DNA of 64,000 nucleotides from Bacillus sp. AFS015802 (GTDB taxonomy: Bacteria > Bacillota > Bacilli > Bacillales > Bacillaceae_B), in NCBI RefSeq assembly GCF_002561455.1, contig NZ_NTUP01000004.1:1-64000 (forward strand). The letters run 5' to 3'. Shown piece by piece: positions 1 through 8,621 of this stretch. How positions within the stretch are numbered: the stretch's first letter is position 1; each line of letters begins with the position of its first letter. The notes below the pieces were generated by a model that was not told the DNA's origin, searched no databases, and saw only the letters and a list, made by a program, of their open reading frames with translations. The position numbers and the translations under genes are program-made.

Positions 1-73
1 TAAAGCCCTGTGGGGTCTCAGCTTTCCCGCCATTCCCGCAGGAGTCGAGCACCTTCCGCTCCAATCAACTTAC
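1..73. repeat. Right half of an intergenic inverted-repeat element, cut by the window edge
   Basis: The stretch ending in CGCTCCAATCAACTT matches, almost base for base, the right arm of the element that ends at 2203 (shared core CCCGCAGGAGTCGAGCA, then CTTCCGCTCCAATCAAC). Only one arm lies inside the window. The rest of 74-193 is AT-rich and shows nothing else I can name apart from the thpR ribosome binding site. Confidence 0.7.
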
Positions 74-193
74 TGAGAATCAGTTTCTTGCTCCAATTAA
101 TTTCAAGCGCTATGAAAATTTAGAATATAGACATTTCTTAATTATATGACCAACCAAAATGCTTAAAAAATCCTAAAAGACAGGACGAGTGAT

Positions 194-745
194 ATGTTGA
201 CATCCCATTATTTTTTTGCACTTTCGCTTCCAGAGGAAACAAAACGTTATATTGATGGGTGGATTGAGCCGATGAAGGAGCAGGATTCGTTTAAGAAATG
301 GGTCCATCCCGCAGATTATCATCTGACCCTTGCCTTTTTAGGGAGTGCAGAGGATCTTGGGCCTGTCATGGATAAGGTGGGGGATTTGGTATATCCTTCT
401 TTTCCCTTGACGCTAGGCAGGTTCGGCACGTTCGGTAAAAGCGACTCCCCGAGAATCCTGTGGATGGGGGTGGAGCATTCGGACGCGTTGCACCGACTCC
501 GGGATCTTGTGTACGGTTCGTGCGAAGAAGCGGGCTTTCAATTGGATAAGAGGCCTTTTTCCCCGCATATTACAGTGGGCCGGAAATGGGATGAAGGATT
601 CGCCTTTACACCCGGGTGGCTGAACGAATTCCAGCCAACTGAAAGCCATGCGTTTACAGCAACGAAAATGGTTTTATATCAGACTCACCATGACCGGCTG
701 CCTAAGTATGAAGCCATACACACCATACCGCTACAGGCAAATTGA
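194..745 (+). CDS. thpR: RNA 2',3'-cyclic phosphodiesterase (ThpR/LigT family, YtlP)
   Basis: This is a 183-residue 2H phosphoesterase. The two signature histidine motifs are present: HLTLAFLG at residues 43-50 and HITVGR at 125-130, spaced as in the LigT/ThpR family. Family members open 2',3'-cyclic phosphates at RNA ends to 2'-phosphates in the cytoplasm. The ATG at 194 follows AGGACGAG at a usable distance. The next gene starts 24 bases downstream, so the two probably share a transcript, as ytlP-ytlQ do in B. subtilis. The enzyme family assignment is firm; the natural RNA substrate is not known from sequence. Confidence 0.9.
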   Translation: MLTSHYFFALSLPEETKRYIDGWIEPMKEQDSFKKWVHPADYHLTLAFLGSAEDLGPVMDKVGDLVYPSFPLTLGRFGTFGKSDSPRILWMGVEHSDALHRLRDLVYGSCEEAGFQLDKRPFSPHITVGRKWDEGFAFTPGWLNEFQPTESHAFTATKMVLYQTHHDRLPKYEAIHTIPLQAN

Positions 746-768
746 CCGTCACGAAAGGACCGATTCAT

Positions 769-1719
769 ATGGCACAGCTCATTAAGCTTCAAGATTACGT
801 TTCACGATACGAAACGGATTTATATAGATATCCTTCCCAATTTGTCCGATTAAAAAAGCAGCAATGGGAAAAAATGAAACAACATTGGGAGAATGGGAAT
901 CTGCCCTCTGCATCAGCTCCCGTAAAGGAAGAAGCGGACGATGAGAAGAACTCCATGAAGGAAAAGCTCTTTTCCCTTTTTAAAAAGAAAGAGGCTGAGG
1001 AAGAGCCCCTTCCCCTTCAGCCGAGTGATGAAGAACTGCATTTTGAGATGGATGCAGGTCAGGATATCCATTCAGAAGAAGAGTTGAAGATGTCCTTTTT
1101 GAACCTTGTGTTTGATTTTCAGCTGAGATGGGCAAGCTCTACGATCACGGAGAAATCCTATGTGGACAACAGCTACCATTATGACGAGCGATTACGCCAT
1201 CTCCTCCAGCGTTTCCCGGATAATATATTCGTCATGTACAACCCCGTCCTGAAAATCAAGAATGCACCGGTCGAGCTGGAGACGATCCTGATCACTCCGA
1301 CGGGCATATGGTGCCTGACCTTTCTCGAGTTCGAGGAGGGAACGGCCTATATCGGCTCGGGGGAGCGATTCTGGTTGAAAAAGTGGGGAGATGCCGAGAC
1401 CAAGGTGTTGAATCCGCTCATTGGGTTGAAACGGATGGAGCGTATCATCCATCAGATCATACAATACGCCGGAGTGGAACTCCCTATTCATCAAGCTGTC
1501 ATCAGCAGGAATGGTTACATAGACTATCCGCAGTCCCCTGCAGGGATCCGGTTCCTGGACAAGCGAATCCACAATGAATGGTTCCTTCAGCAGAGGTCAA
1601 GCTCTTCACCGATTAAGAGTGTGCAGCTGAAAGCCGCTCAGGCCATCATGGACTATTGTCAGACCACCTCCTTCAAGAGACTTCAATGGGAAGATGGGCA
1701 AGCTGCACTAGAAGAGTAG
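769..1719 (+). CDS. NERD-like domain protein (YtlQ-like)
   Basis: The protein has 316 residues. I chose the ATG at 769 because GAAAGGA lies 9 bases upstream; an in-frame TTG at 742 would overlap the end of thpR. It has a charged N-terminal region with an acidic/lysine-rich linker (about residues 40-110), then an alpha/beta domain in which a hydrophobic strand leads into TPTGIWCLTF, resembling the NERD (nuclease-related) fold. The lysine expected in the catalytic E-x-K motif is not evident, since LEFEEG stands there, so nuclease activity is doubtful. There is no signal peptide or membrane helix. Position after thpR matches B. subtilis ytlQ. Function unknown. Confidence 0.7.
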   Translation: MAQLIKLQDYVSRYETDLYRYPSQFVRLKKQQWEKMKQHWENGNLPSASAPVKEEADDEKNSMKEKLFSLFKKKEAEEEPLPLQPSDEELHFEMDAGQDIHSEEELKMSFLNLVFDFQLRWASSTITEKSYVDNSYHYDERLRHLLQRFPDNIFVMYNPVLKIKNAPVELETILITPTGIWCLTFLEFEEGTAYIGSGERFWLKKWGDAETKVLNPLIGLKRMERIIHQIIQYAGVELPIHQAVISRNGYIDYPQSPAGIRFLDKRIHNEWFLQQRSSSSPIKSVQLKAAQAIMDYCQTTSFKRLQWEDGQAALEE

Positions 1720-1951
1720 CCGGCGGTTTTAAGAGGATGCTTACAGGGTATATTCAATCAACATGCAGTTGATTGACTTATTCATAAAGTACAAGCATAT
1801 ACCTTAATAAAGCGTCATGAGATATCCAACCATAAACAGCGGACCAAATGGGCGTTCAGTGAATACTATAAGATAGGTTAAATGTGCTCATCATGTTTTT
1901 TCTTTAAGCTTATTTTATGAGTTTATTGCTACTTTAGATAAGAGAGGGGTA
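1720..1951. other. AT-rich intergenic stretch with no recognised feature
   Basis: Between ytlQ and the first complete repeat element I see no credible ORF with a ribosome binding site and no strong terminator. A short imperfect inverted repeat (TCAATCAACATGCAGTTGATTGA, arms only about 9 bases) occurs near 1755-1778. Confidence 0.4.
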
Positions 1952-2203
1952 GTTGATTTCCGCTCCAGGATGCTCGCTTTCCGCGGGGCTGGCGGTGAGC
2001 CTCCTCGGCTGCGCCTGTGGGGTCTCACCTGTCCAGCTCCGACGGCTAGCCCCTCGAGGTCATAAGATAAATGGTCCAAGAAGGCAAAAAGCGCCTTCTA
2101 GGTCCATCTACCTTATGCTTGTCGGGGCTGAGCAAGCCGTCTCCGCTTTTCGAGCTGTCCAGCTATTCCCGCAGGAGTCGAGCATCCTTCCGCTCCAATC
2201 AAC
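1952..2203. repeat. Inverted-repeat element carrying a nested palindrome
   Basis: The left end reads GTTGATTTCCGCTCC and the right end CCGCTCCAATCAAC, giving imperfect terminal inverted repeats of about 25 bases. The body carries the family core GAGCCTCCTCGG...GGGGTCTCACCT and CCCGCAGGAGTC, as in the elements at 2321-2492, 7747-8063 and 26193-26506 (opposite orientation). The core is interrupted at 2029-2164 by an unrelated palindrome. Short ORFs here have no ribosome binding sites and are not genes. Confidence 0.75.
2029..2164. repeat. Second palindromic element nested in the 1952-2203 repeat
   Basis: The insert is a long imperfect palindrome. The left arm (GACGGCTAGCCCC, then CATAAGATAAATGGTCC, then AGAAGGC) is repeated in reverse on the right arm, with a small AAAAAG loop near 2088-2093. 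The ten bases CTGTCCAGCT occur directly at both ends (2029-2038 and 2155-2164), which looks like a target duplication or a shared edge. Without it, the outer element reads like the uninterrupted copies. Confidence 0.65.
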
Positions 2204-2320
2204 TTTCTAAGAATGTTTCCTTTACAAGTAGTTACGTGAACATAAGTCTTTGAGAAACAACTTCATTTAAGGTTCATTGAACTTTGACCCTTTTTTCTGG
2301 TTCTTTTCTTTTGGAAACTT

Positions 2321-2492
2321 TTGTGCTCTGGCAAGTTGACTCTTGAGATGGTGAGGGGAAATGCGTAGACTCCTGCGGAAAAACGATCGTGACGAGACCC
2401 CGGAAGCGAAGCTGAGGAGGCTCGGCCGAACGTCCGCGGAAAGCGAAGCATTTTCCCGCACCATCCAGCAGTTACTGATTGACAGAGCACAA
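2321..2492. repeat. Inverted-repeat element abutting the pullulanase gene
   Basis: Terminal inverted repeats TTGTGCTCTG (2321-2330) and CAGAGCACAA (2483-2492) extend inwards imperfectly for about 47 bases. The core (ACTCCTGCGG, GAGACCCCGG, GAGGAGGCTCGGC, GGAAAGCGAAGC) is the same family as the other large repeats in the window. The right arm runs into the open frame of the pullulanase gene, so the in-frame TTG at 2479 is part of the repeat. Confidence 0.75.
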
Positions 2493-2541
2493 GCAGAAAT
2501 TTGTTATCTCGGAAAATGTTAAACAGAAGTGGGTGGCAGAA

Positions 2542-4680
2542 GTGTTAGTCATTAGCAGGCAATATGATGCGTTTCTAGATACGTTCAATACGATCACCAT
2601 GATCCTTCCATACGATTATCATGAGGGCAATTCGAATCACTTCACCCTTATCAGGGGAGAGGAGAAAATCGCCCTTCATATCGAAGACAAGATCCCCCTG
2701 AACGATGCCATGAAGTATGTGACGACCATTCAAAGTGAGAAGATTGTTTTAGGGGAGCTCTATGAAATCGTCGATGAACATGGTACAAAGACAGACCTTC
2801 AGATCGGGGCCGTCATCCGGACCGGGGAGTTTGATCAAAGGTACTACTATGATGGCGATGACCTGGGTATTACATACCTGGATGGGTGCACCGTTTTCAA
2901 GGTGTGGGCACCGACTGCGACAGAGGTCCGTTTGAAGCTCAAATCACCCGATGAGGAAGAAATCCAATACCCGTATACACGAATGGATAGCGGCGTGTGG
3001 GCATGCAGGGTGGATACCGATGTAGAGGGGTATTTTTACAGTATCCTTCCGTGTATCAATCTCGTTTGGGATGAGCTTGTCGACCCTTATGCGAAAGCAG
3101 TCTCTTTGAATAGTGAATGGGGCTGTGTCATCGATCCGGGCAAGAAGAATGTTCCCCTGTCACCATTACCCTCTCCGACAGATGCTGTGATTTATGAGCT
3201 GAACATCAGGGATTTTTCTGCACAAGAGGAAAGCGGGATGAAGTTCAAGGGGAAATACCGTGCCTTTTCGGAAAAGGGAACGACCACCCCTAAAGGATTC
3301 TCAAGCGGGATCCAGTACGTAAAGGAGCTCGGGGTCACCCACGTCGAGCTGCTCCCTGTGAACGATTTCGATGGTGTGACCGACAACCCTTCAGACACAA
3401 GCTATAATTGGGGATACAATCCCCTGTTCTTCAATGCTCCTGAAGGGAGTTACAGCTTAAAGCCCGAAGATCCCTCTGAACGGATCAGGGAATTAAAGAC
3501 GCTGATTCAAAGTCTTCACGATGAGAATATCCGGGTCATCCAGGATGTGGTGTACAACCACGTGTTCATCCGGGAGAATTCATCTTTCGAAAAGCTCGTG
3601 CCCGGCTATTTTTTCCGTCACGATGAAAATGGCTTACCGTCGAACGGGACGGGGGTGGGAAATGATTTTGCCTCTGAACGGCTGATGGCGAGGAAGTTCA
3701 TTGTCGATTCGATCCTTTACTGGATGAAAGAATACGGTGTCGACGGCTTTCGCTTTGATTTGATGGGGATCCTCGATGTGAAGACCATGACCGTGATCCG
3801 TGAAGAAGTGGATAAGGTGTTACCGGGGGCGATATTAATTGGAGAAGGCTGGGACTTGAATACGCCACTCCCTCCCCACCAAAAGGCGAATCTTCGCAAT
3901 GCCCATCAGCTTCAGGGAATCGGGCAATTCAATGACTGGTTCAGGGACACCATCAAGGGGAGTACATTCAATTTATACGATAAAGGCTTCGCCCTCGGTC
4001 ACGGACATCTAGAACAGAAGGTGGAGCTTGTCCTCACCGGCAGCATCGGGATGAGGAGCGGGGAACGTGGACTATTCAAAGAGCCGGTTCAATCGGTCAA
4101 CTATGTGGAGTCCCATGATAATCATACGCTGTGGGATAAAATGAAGGCGTGCCTGAATGAAGACGAAGAAACACTGAAGGCTCGCCATAAATTAGCGACT
4201 ACGATGGTGCTGTTATCCCAAGGGATCCCGTTTCTCCATGCGGGGCAGGAATTTTTCAGGACGAAAAAGGGGATCGAGAACAGCTATAACTCACCCGTAG
4301 AAATCAATCAGCTGGACTGGGTGAGAAGAGAAGAATACGATGACGTGGTTCAATACGTAAAAGCCTTGATCCAAATCCGGAAAAGTCACGGGGCCTTCCG
4401 GTTTCAAAAGAGTGACATGATCCGGGAACATGTAAAGGTGTCCCACAGTCAGGCGAACCTGGTGGATGTCACGTATCGGAATGTCCATCCATACGGGCCT
4501 TGGGATGAGATCCTCATGGTCTTTCATTCTGATACTAAGCCCTGTCAGTATTCCCTCCCTGAAGGAAAACAATGGATCTGTCTATCAGATGGCAATCAGG
4601 CGAGTGTAAGCGGTCTGTACGATGTGAAGGCGCCTTCCATCAATCTCGAGCCGGTCTCATCCTATGTGTTTGTAAGGTGA
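2542..4680 (+). CDS. pulA: Type I pullulanase (AmyX/PulA, GH13)
   Basis: This debranching enzyme hydrolyses alpha-1,6 bonds in pullulan and branched dextrins. It is cytoplasmic, as no signal peptide is seen. It carries the pullulanase signature YNWGYNP and the four GH13 regions: DVVYNH, GFRFDLMG with the nucleophile Asp, GEGWD with the acid/base Glu, and ESHDNHT. An N-terminal beta-sandwich (CBM48-like, including TVFKVWAPTA) precedes the barrel. The frame is open from a TTG at 2479, but that codon lies in a repeat arm. Similarity to the start of B. subtilis AmyX points to GTG at 2542, with GTG 2533 as an alternative. Neither has a strong ribosome binding site. Length from 2542 is 712 residues, close to AmyX (about 718). 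Confidence 0.88.
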   Translation: MLVISRQYDAFLDTFNTITMILPYDYHEGNSNHFTLIRGEEKIALHIEDKIPLNDAMKYVTTIQSEKIVLGELYEIVDEHGTKTDLQIGAVIRTGEFDQRYYYDGDDLGITYLDGCTVFKVWAPTATEVRLKLKSPDEEEIQYPYTRMDSGVWACRVDTDVEGYFYSILPCINLVWDELVDPYAKAVSLNSEWGCVIDPGKKNVPLSPLPSPTDAVIYELNIRDFSAQEESGMKFKGKYRAFSEKGTTTPKGFSSGIQYVKELGVTHVELLPVNDFDGVTDNPSDTSYNWGYNPLFFNAPEGSYSLKPEDPSERIRELKTLIQSLHDENIRVIQDVVYNHVFIRENSSFEKLVPGYFFRHDENGLPSNGTGVGNDFASERLMARKFIVDSILYWMKEYGVDGFRFDLMGILDVKTMTVIREEVDKVLPGAILIGEGWDLNTPLPPHQKANLRNAHQLQGIGQFNDWFRDTIKGSTFNLYDKGFALGHGHLEQKVELVLTGSIGMRSGERGLFKEPVQSVNYVESHDNHTLWDKMKACLNEDEETLKARHKLATTMVLLSQGIPFLHAGQEFFRTKKGIENSYNSPVEINQLDWVRREEYDDVVQYVKALIQIRKSHGAFRFQKSDMIREHVKVSHSQANLVDVTYRNVHPYGPWDEILMVFHSDTKPCQYSLPEGKQWICLSDGNQASVSGLYDVKAPSINLEPVSSYVFVR

Positions 4681-4729
4681 CCGTTCATTCCAGTGCTTGA
4701 CGAAAATGCAAGATGACGATAAAATCTAA

Positions 4730-4774
4730 ACAGATGGCTATTGATTTGTATTGCCCAATAGCTGTCTTTTTTAT
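4730..4774 (+). terminator. Intrinsic terminator after pulA
   Basis: The stem ACAG/GGCTATTG pairs with CCAATAGC/TGTC and is followed by TTTTTTATTTT. Confidence 0.75.
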
Positions 4775-4848
4775 TTTATAAGACTTTTAAACATGACATA
4801 TATGAATGAAATATAAACATGACAAAGGACCAATAGAAGGTGAATATA

Positions 4849-5622
4849 TTGGAACACTTATTTGACCAAGATTGGGAAATCGTCCCCGCAGGCGGTGCGA
4901 CCGGAGAAGCGTTCTTTGCTCAGTATCAGGAGCAAAGGTTATTTCTGAAGCGTAATTCTTCCCCTTTTGTTGCTGTATTGTCAGCAGAAGGGATCGTCCC
5001 CAAGCTTGTCTGGACAAAACGAATGGAAAACGGGGACGTCATCACGGCACAACACTGGTTAAATGGGAGAGAATTAAAGCCCGAAGAGATGAAGGATGAA
5101 CGTGTGGCAAGGCTGTTGAACAAGATCCATTCCTCAAAGCCCCTTTCCACCATGCTCGAGAGGCTGGGGAAAGAGCCGTTTCAACCGGAGCATATGCTGA
5201 CGGAAGTGGAAACGGGCCTGGAGTTCGATCTTCTTTCTTTGCCTGTGATCAGAGAGGCGCTTTTGTTTCTTCAAAAAGAGCTCATGAGCGTTCAACAGGA
5301 AGAATATGTGGTCTGTCACGGAGACGTCAATCACAACAACTGGCTGCTGTCTGATTACAACCAGTTGTATTTAATCGACTGGGATGGAGCAATGATTGCA
5401 GATCCCGCCTTTGATGTAGGCTTATTGTTATACTGGTATATCCCTGAGGATCAGTGGGAAAACTGGCTGACTCAATACGGGCTCGAGCTGACCGATAACC
5501 TGAAGCTGCGCATGAAATGGTACGTCGTGGCCCAAACGATTTTATCCATCCAGTGGCATAAGGGGAAAGCCCGTTTCCACGAAATGAATCACTGGATTGA
5601 ATATTTACACAAGGTCATATAA
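4849..5622 (+). CDS. ytmP: Aminoglycoside-phosphotransferase/choline-kinase fold protein YtmP
   Basis: The protein has 257 residues and a kinase-like APH fold. Motifs are the nucleotide-binding AGGATGEAF near the N terminus, the catalytic-loop CHGDVNHNNWLL, and the metal-binding IDWDGAMIADPAFD. These match phosphotransferases of small molecules; the true substrate is unknown. I start it at TTG 4849, which has AGAAGGTG 6 bases upstream and aligns with the B. subtilis YtmP start (MEQLLGKDW versus LEHLFDQDW). A GTG at 4840 is the alternative. It ends 2 bases from the convergent ytzH stop. The neighbourhood ytmP-ytzH-trmB is conserved in Bacillus. Confidence 0.8.
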   Translation: MEHLFDQDWEIVPAGGATGEAFFAQYQEQRLFLKRNSSPFVAVLSAEGIVPKLVWTKRMENGDVITAQHWLNGRELKPEEMKDERVARLLNKIHSSKPLSTMLERLGKEPFQPEHMLTEVETGLEFDLLSLPVIREALLFLQKELMSVQQEEYVVCHGDVNHNNWLLSDYNQLYLIDWDGAMIADPAFDVGLLLYWYIPEDQWENWLTQYGLELTDNLKLRMKWYVVAQTILSIQWHKGKARFHEMNHWIEYLHKVI

Positions 5623-5624
5623 AT

Positions 5625-5903
5625 TCAAGAGTAGCTGTTCATATCCGTGACCCACTGGGACAGGTTCTGTTTATTGGTCGTAATATGGTTCGTCAAGTCA
5701 GGCGAGGAAATGCCGCTTTGACTGTATTGATAAATTTCCTGTAAGACGGGTTTGACGTTTTCATGGATATCGGCATTGACCATCAATGACTTCACTAAAC
5801 GTTCAACCTGCTCACATTCTGAAACCGAACCGCAGCAGTCAGACGAATGATTGCTTAAAATATCGGACAATAACTGTATTTGATTCTGTGAATTTAAAGG
5901 CAT
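5625..5903 (-). CDS. ytzH: YtzH-like small protein
   Basis: This 92-residue protein starts at ATG 5903, preceded by AAAGGG. The frame is open for 65 more codons upstream, but those cross a terminator-like hairpin and are not credible coding sequence. The length and the C-terminal motif NKQNLSQWVTDM match B. subtilis YtzH. The sequence is mostly helical and has a Cys pair (CCGSVSECEQ). No domain with known function is visible, and the protein is predicted cytoplasmic. Confidence 0.8.
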   Translation of the reverse strand: MPLNSQNQIQLLSDILSNHSSDCCGSVSECEQVERLVKSLMVNADIHENVKPVLQEIYQYSQSGISSPDLTNHITTNKQNLSQWVTDMNSYS

Positions 5904-5979
5904 CGAGTACACCCTTTCATTTTCATAAGTTTGACTGAAACACGTACTTTCTAAGAGCCCTTTAAATGAACGGACCCGA

Positions 5980-6016
5980 AAAAAGGAATTCACTACTAGT
6001 GTGTGAATTCCTTTTT
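5980..6016. terminator. Perfect bidirectional terminator-like hairpin between ytzH and trmB starts
   Basis: The arm AAAAAGGAATTCAC (5980-5993) pairs perfectly with GTGAATTCCTTTTT (6003-6016) around a 9-base loop. It ends in T runs on both strands. It lies between two divergent gene starts rather than behind a gene, which is unusual. Confidence 0.7.
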
Positions 6017-6136
6017 CAATTATGCGCCCTTTTTTGAGGGACGGACCTCCAAGCTGAGTCTGGTTCCATTTTGGCTCTTGCATAGGACTGTTAGTCATGG
6101 TATGTTTTTTTCGATAATAAAAAATGAGGTGTCTAC

Positions 6137-6781
6137 ATGCGTTTACGTCATAAACCTTGGGCTTCTGAGAAAATCAGTGATCATCCACAGTATGTGGTGG
6201 CAGAACCCCAGGAGAAAAAAGGTCAATGGAACAAAGAGTTTGGCAACGACAATCCCATCCATATTGAGGTTGGGACAGGAAAAGGTCAATTCGTCACGGA
6301 AATGGCAAGGGCCAATCCGGACGTTAACTATATTGGAATCGAGTTATACGAAAGTGTCATTGTGACCGCCCTTGATCGCCTGATCGAAGCAGAGCTTCCG
6401 AACGTGAAGCTGTTGAATGTCGATGCAAGGAATCTGACGGAGTATTTCGAAGCGGGAGAAGTGGACAGGGTATACCTGAACTTCTCAGATCCATGGCCGA
6501 AAAATCGCCATGAAAAGCGCCGCCTGACGTATAAGGACTTTTTATCGATGTATGAACAAATCCTGGTCAAGGCTGGAGAAATCCACTTCAAGACAGATAA
6601 CCAGGGATTATTCGAGTACTCTTTGAAGAGTTTCTCGTGGTACGGTCTTCATTTGAATTTCTTAAGCCTTGATCTTCACAACAGTGAGTTCGAAGGCAAT
6701 ATCATGACCGAATACGAAGAGAAATTCTCTGCTAAAGGTCAAAGGATTTACCGCGTCGAAGCACAATTCCAAAATGGATGA
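6137..6781 (+). CDS. trmB: tRNA (guanine-N7)-methyltransferase TrmB
   Basis: TrmB methylates G46 of tRNA variable loops using S-adenosylmethionine. At 214 residues it matches the Bacillus enzyme (213). It has the SAM-binding [10 protein letters not shown] at residues 43-52 and the family signature [16 protein letters not shown] around residues 115-130, which carries the catalytic Asp and basic tRNA-contacting residues. The ATG at 6137 follows AAAATGAGGTG at a good distance. A strong terminator follows at 6789. The assignment is secure. Confidence 0.96.
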   Translation: MRLRHKPWASEKISDHPQYVVAEPQEKKGQWNKEFGNDNPIHIEVGTGKGQFVTEMARANPDVNYIGIELYESVIVTALDRLIEAELPNVKLLNVDARNLTEYFEAGEVDRVYLNFSDPWPKNRHEKRRLTYKDFLSMYEQILVKAGEIHFKTDNQGLFEYSLKSFSWYGLHLNFLSLDLHNSEFEGNIMTEYEEKFSAKGQRIYRVEAQFQNG

Positions 6782-6788
6782 ATGAAAG

Positions 6789-6820
6789 CAGCCCTGCGAT
6801 TGATTTCGCGGGGCTGTTTT
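6789..6820 (+). terminator. Intrinsic terminator after trmB
   Basis: CAGCCCTGCG pairs with CGCGGGGCTG and is followed by TTTTC. Confidence 0.8.
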
Positions 6821-6897
6821 CATTGCCAGGGCCTCCTCCTACAAGTTGTCCATGTATTCTGATAAAATGAAGGAGTATGAACAAAGGAGGAGTCAGG

Positions 6898-7740
6898 ATG
6901 GAAACGTTGAAGGTTGGAGATCTAACAATACACTGGCTGAACGGCGGAGTGACCCATATGGATGGGGGAGCGATGTTCGGTGTGGTGCCAAAGCCTCTCT
7001 GGTCAAAAAAATATGCCGTGAATGAGTTGAATCAGATCGAATTGCGGACCGATCCCCTTTTCTTTCAGTGGGAAGGAAAAAATGTATTAATCGAATCCGG
7101 GATCGGAAAGGGAAAACTGAATGACAAACAAAAGCGCAATTACGGGGTGCACGAAGAATCGGATATCGAAGCATCCCTTGCGTCCCTTGGGCTTACGCCT
7201 AAAGATATCGATGTGGTCCTGATGACTCATATGCATTTCGATCACGCATGTGGATTGACGGCCTATGAGGGAGATGAAATGGTTTCGGTCTTTCCGAACG
7301 CCGTCATCTACACCTCACAGGTGGAATGGGATGAGATGAGAAATCCCAACGTACGCTCCCGGAATACATATTGGAAGGAGAATTGGGAAAGCATCCAGTC
7401 TCAGGTAAAAACGTTCAAAGACGAGACGGAGGTCCTTCCAGGGATCAAGATGGTCCACACAGGCGGACATAGCGACGGCCATTCGATCATCCTCTTGGAG
7501 CATGGTGGGGAGAAGTTCATCCATATGGCGGACATCATGCCGACCCATGCACACAAAAATCCGCTGTGGGTACTCGCTTATGACGACTATCCGATGACGT
7601 CCATCGGAGCAAAGGAAAAATGGATCAGTAAGGCGATCGAAGAAGGGTACTGGTTCCTTTTCTATCATGATGCGGTGTACAGAGGCATCAAATGGAATCG
7701 GGACGGGGAAATCGTCCAAAAGGTCGAACGGGAAAAATAA
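6898..7740 (+). CDS. ytnP: MBL-fold hydrolase YtnP (N-acyl homoserine lactonase-like)
   Basis: This 280-residue metallo-beta-lactamase-fold protein has the zinc motif HMHFDH at residues 111-116, a later ligand in [10 protein letters not shown], and the Asp in [12 protein letters not shown]. subtilis YtnP of the same length hydrolyses lactone signals, so quorum-quenching activity is likely by family. The ATG at 6898 has AAAGGAGG just upstream; an ATG at 6877 lies before that site and is not used. The gene ends just before the repeat at 7747, whose first hairpin can serve as terminator. Confidence 0.9.
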   Translation: METLKVGDLTIHWLNGGVTHMDGGAMFGVVPKPLWSKKYAVNELNQIELRTDPLFFQWEGKNVLIESGIGKGKLNDKQKRNYGVHEESDIEASLASLGLTPKDIDVVLMTHMHFDHACGLTAYEGDEMVSVFPNAVIYTSQVEWDEMRNPNVRSRNTYWKENWESIQSQVKTFKDETEVLPGIKMVHTGGHSDGHSIILLEHGGEKFIHMADIMPTHAHKNPLWVLAYDDYPMTSIGAKEKWISKAIEEGYWFLFYHDAVYRGIKWNRDGEIVQKVEREK

Positions 7741-7746
7741 GGAAAA

Positions 7747-8063
7747 GAGACTGGGACAAAAGGGTTTCAGCTAAAGAAAAATCCGAACGAGTGATTTGAT
7801 GAAAATCTAACTCGTTCGGATTTTTGATTTTTAGTGCTAAAGCTTAATCTAGCATTAAGCAGGTTCTAGCTGTTGATTGGAGTGCAAGACGAAGACTCCT
7901 GCGGGAAAAGCGGAATAGGTGAGACCCCGCAGGAGCGTCAGCGACGAGGAGGCTCGCCTTCCGCCCGAGGAAAGCGAAGTCTTGCACGGAAATCAACAGC
8001 GGTATTACACGTGATCTAATTGTTCGTCTTTAGAATGTATAGATTTAGTTATGTCCCAGCCTC
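7747..8063. repeat. Long intergenic repeat, copy A (terminal GACTGGGACA/TGTCCCAGCC)
   Basis: This element of about 317 bp has terminal inverted repeats (GACTGGGACA at the left, TGTCCCAG at the right) and an inner inverted repeat GCTGTTGATTGGAGTGCAAGAC ... GTCTTGCACGGAAATCAACAGC (trimmed to key bases). Its core GGGTGAGACCCCGC-type sequence belongs to the same family as the repeats in the first 2.5 kb. Copy B at 26193-26506 is nearly identical. It has no coding capacity and sits between the 3' ends of ytnP (+) and ytzB (-). Confidence 0.85.
7777..7825 (+). terminator. Terminator hairpin inside repeat copy A, serving ytnP
   Basis: AAAATCCGAACGAG pairs with CTCGTTCGGATTTTT across a loop of about 19 bases. 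The same hairpin recurs in copy B. Confidence 0.65.
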
Positions 8064-8075
8064 TTTTTATCACAT

Positions 8076-8390
8076 TCAAACCAATGGATATACATCCACA
8101 ACCGTTCCGGTATAAGCATCGGCAACGAACTCGTACTGCTGCAGTTCGCCGTCCATTCGTCTAGAGATGCCGCCTTTATACACTTTTGTTTTGACGGAGT
8201 GCTTCTGATAGTCTTCAGGCTTCATACCGATCCATGAACCATCGATACTGCCTTCTTTTTTAAATGACAGTTTGACGTCCTTTAATACTTTTTCAGCAGA
8301 TATGAGGCGCGAATCATCAAGCTGTTCTTTCAGGAAGTATCCGCCCACTGCTCCGATTCCGAGTCCAACTACGAAAAATTTCCAGTTCAT
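8076..8390 (-). CDS. ytzB: Small membrane-anchored PepSY-type protein YtzB
   Basis: This 104-residue protein starts at ATG 8390 behind GGAGGGAATAAAG; the longer open frame upstream has no better start. An N-terminal hydrophobic glycine-rich segment (residues 5-20, FFVVGLGIGAVGGYFL) acts as membrane anchor or signal. The rest is a single PepSY-like domain ending in AYTGTVVDVYP. Length and position between ytnP and ytoP match B. subtilis YtzB. The exact role is unknown; PepSY domains often modulate peptidases. Confidence 0.8.
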   Translation of the reverse strand: MNWKFFVVGLGIGAVGGYFLKEQLDDSRLISAEKVLKDVKLSFKKEGSIDGSWIGMKPEDYQKHSVKTKVYKGGISRRMDGELQQYEFVADAYTGTVVDVYPLV

Positions 8391-8621
8391 CTTTATTCCC
8401 TCCACAGGCTGATCTTGCATGCGGGCATGAAAGAAAGTCCCAATCGGACCTTGTCAAACTTCCCGGCAATGATCGATAATTTTCCATCCATACGTACATT
8501 CTATCAAAGAAAACATAAAAAAGAGAACTGGTTTTACTCTCAATTGGTGGTAAGAGGTGCGAAAGTTCTGTAAAATAAGATTATACATAAACTAGATTTT
8601 AAATAAAAAGGGGCATACGAC

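Noticed and set aside
1953-2490. Several 60-85 codon frames in the first repeat region
   Set aside because: They lie within inverted-repeat elements, lack start signals and vary with repeat structure.
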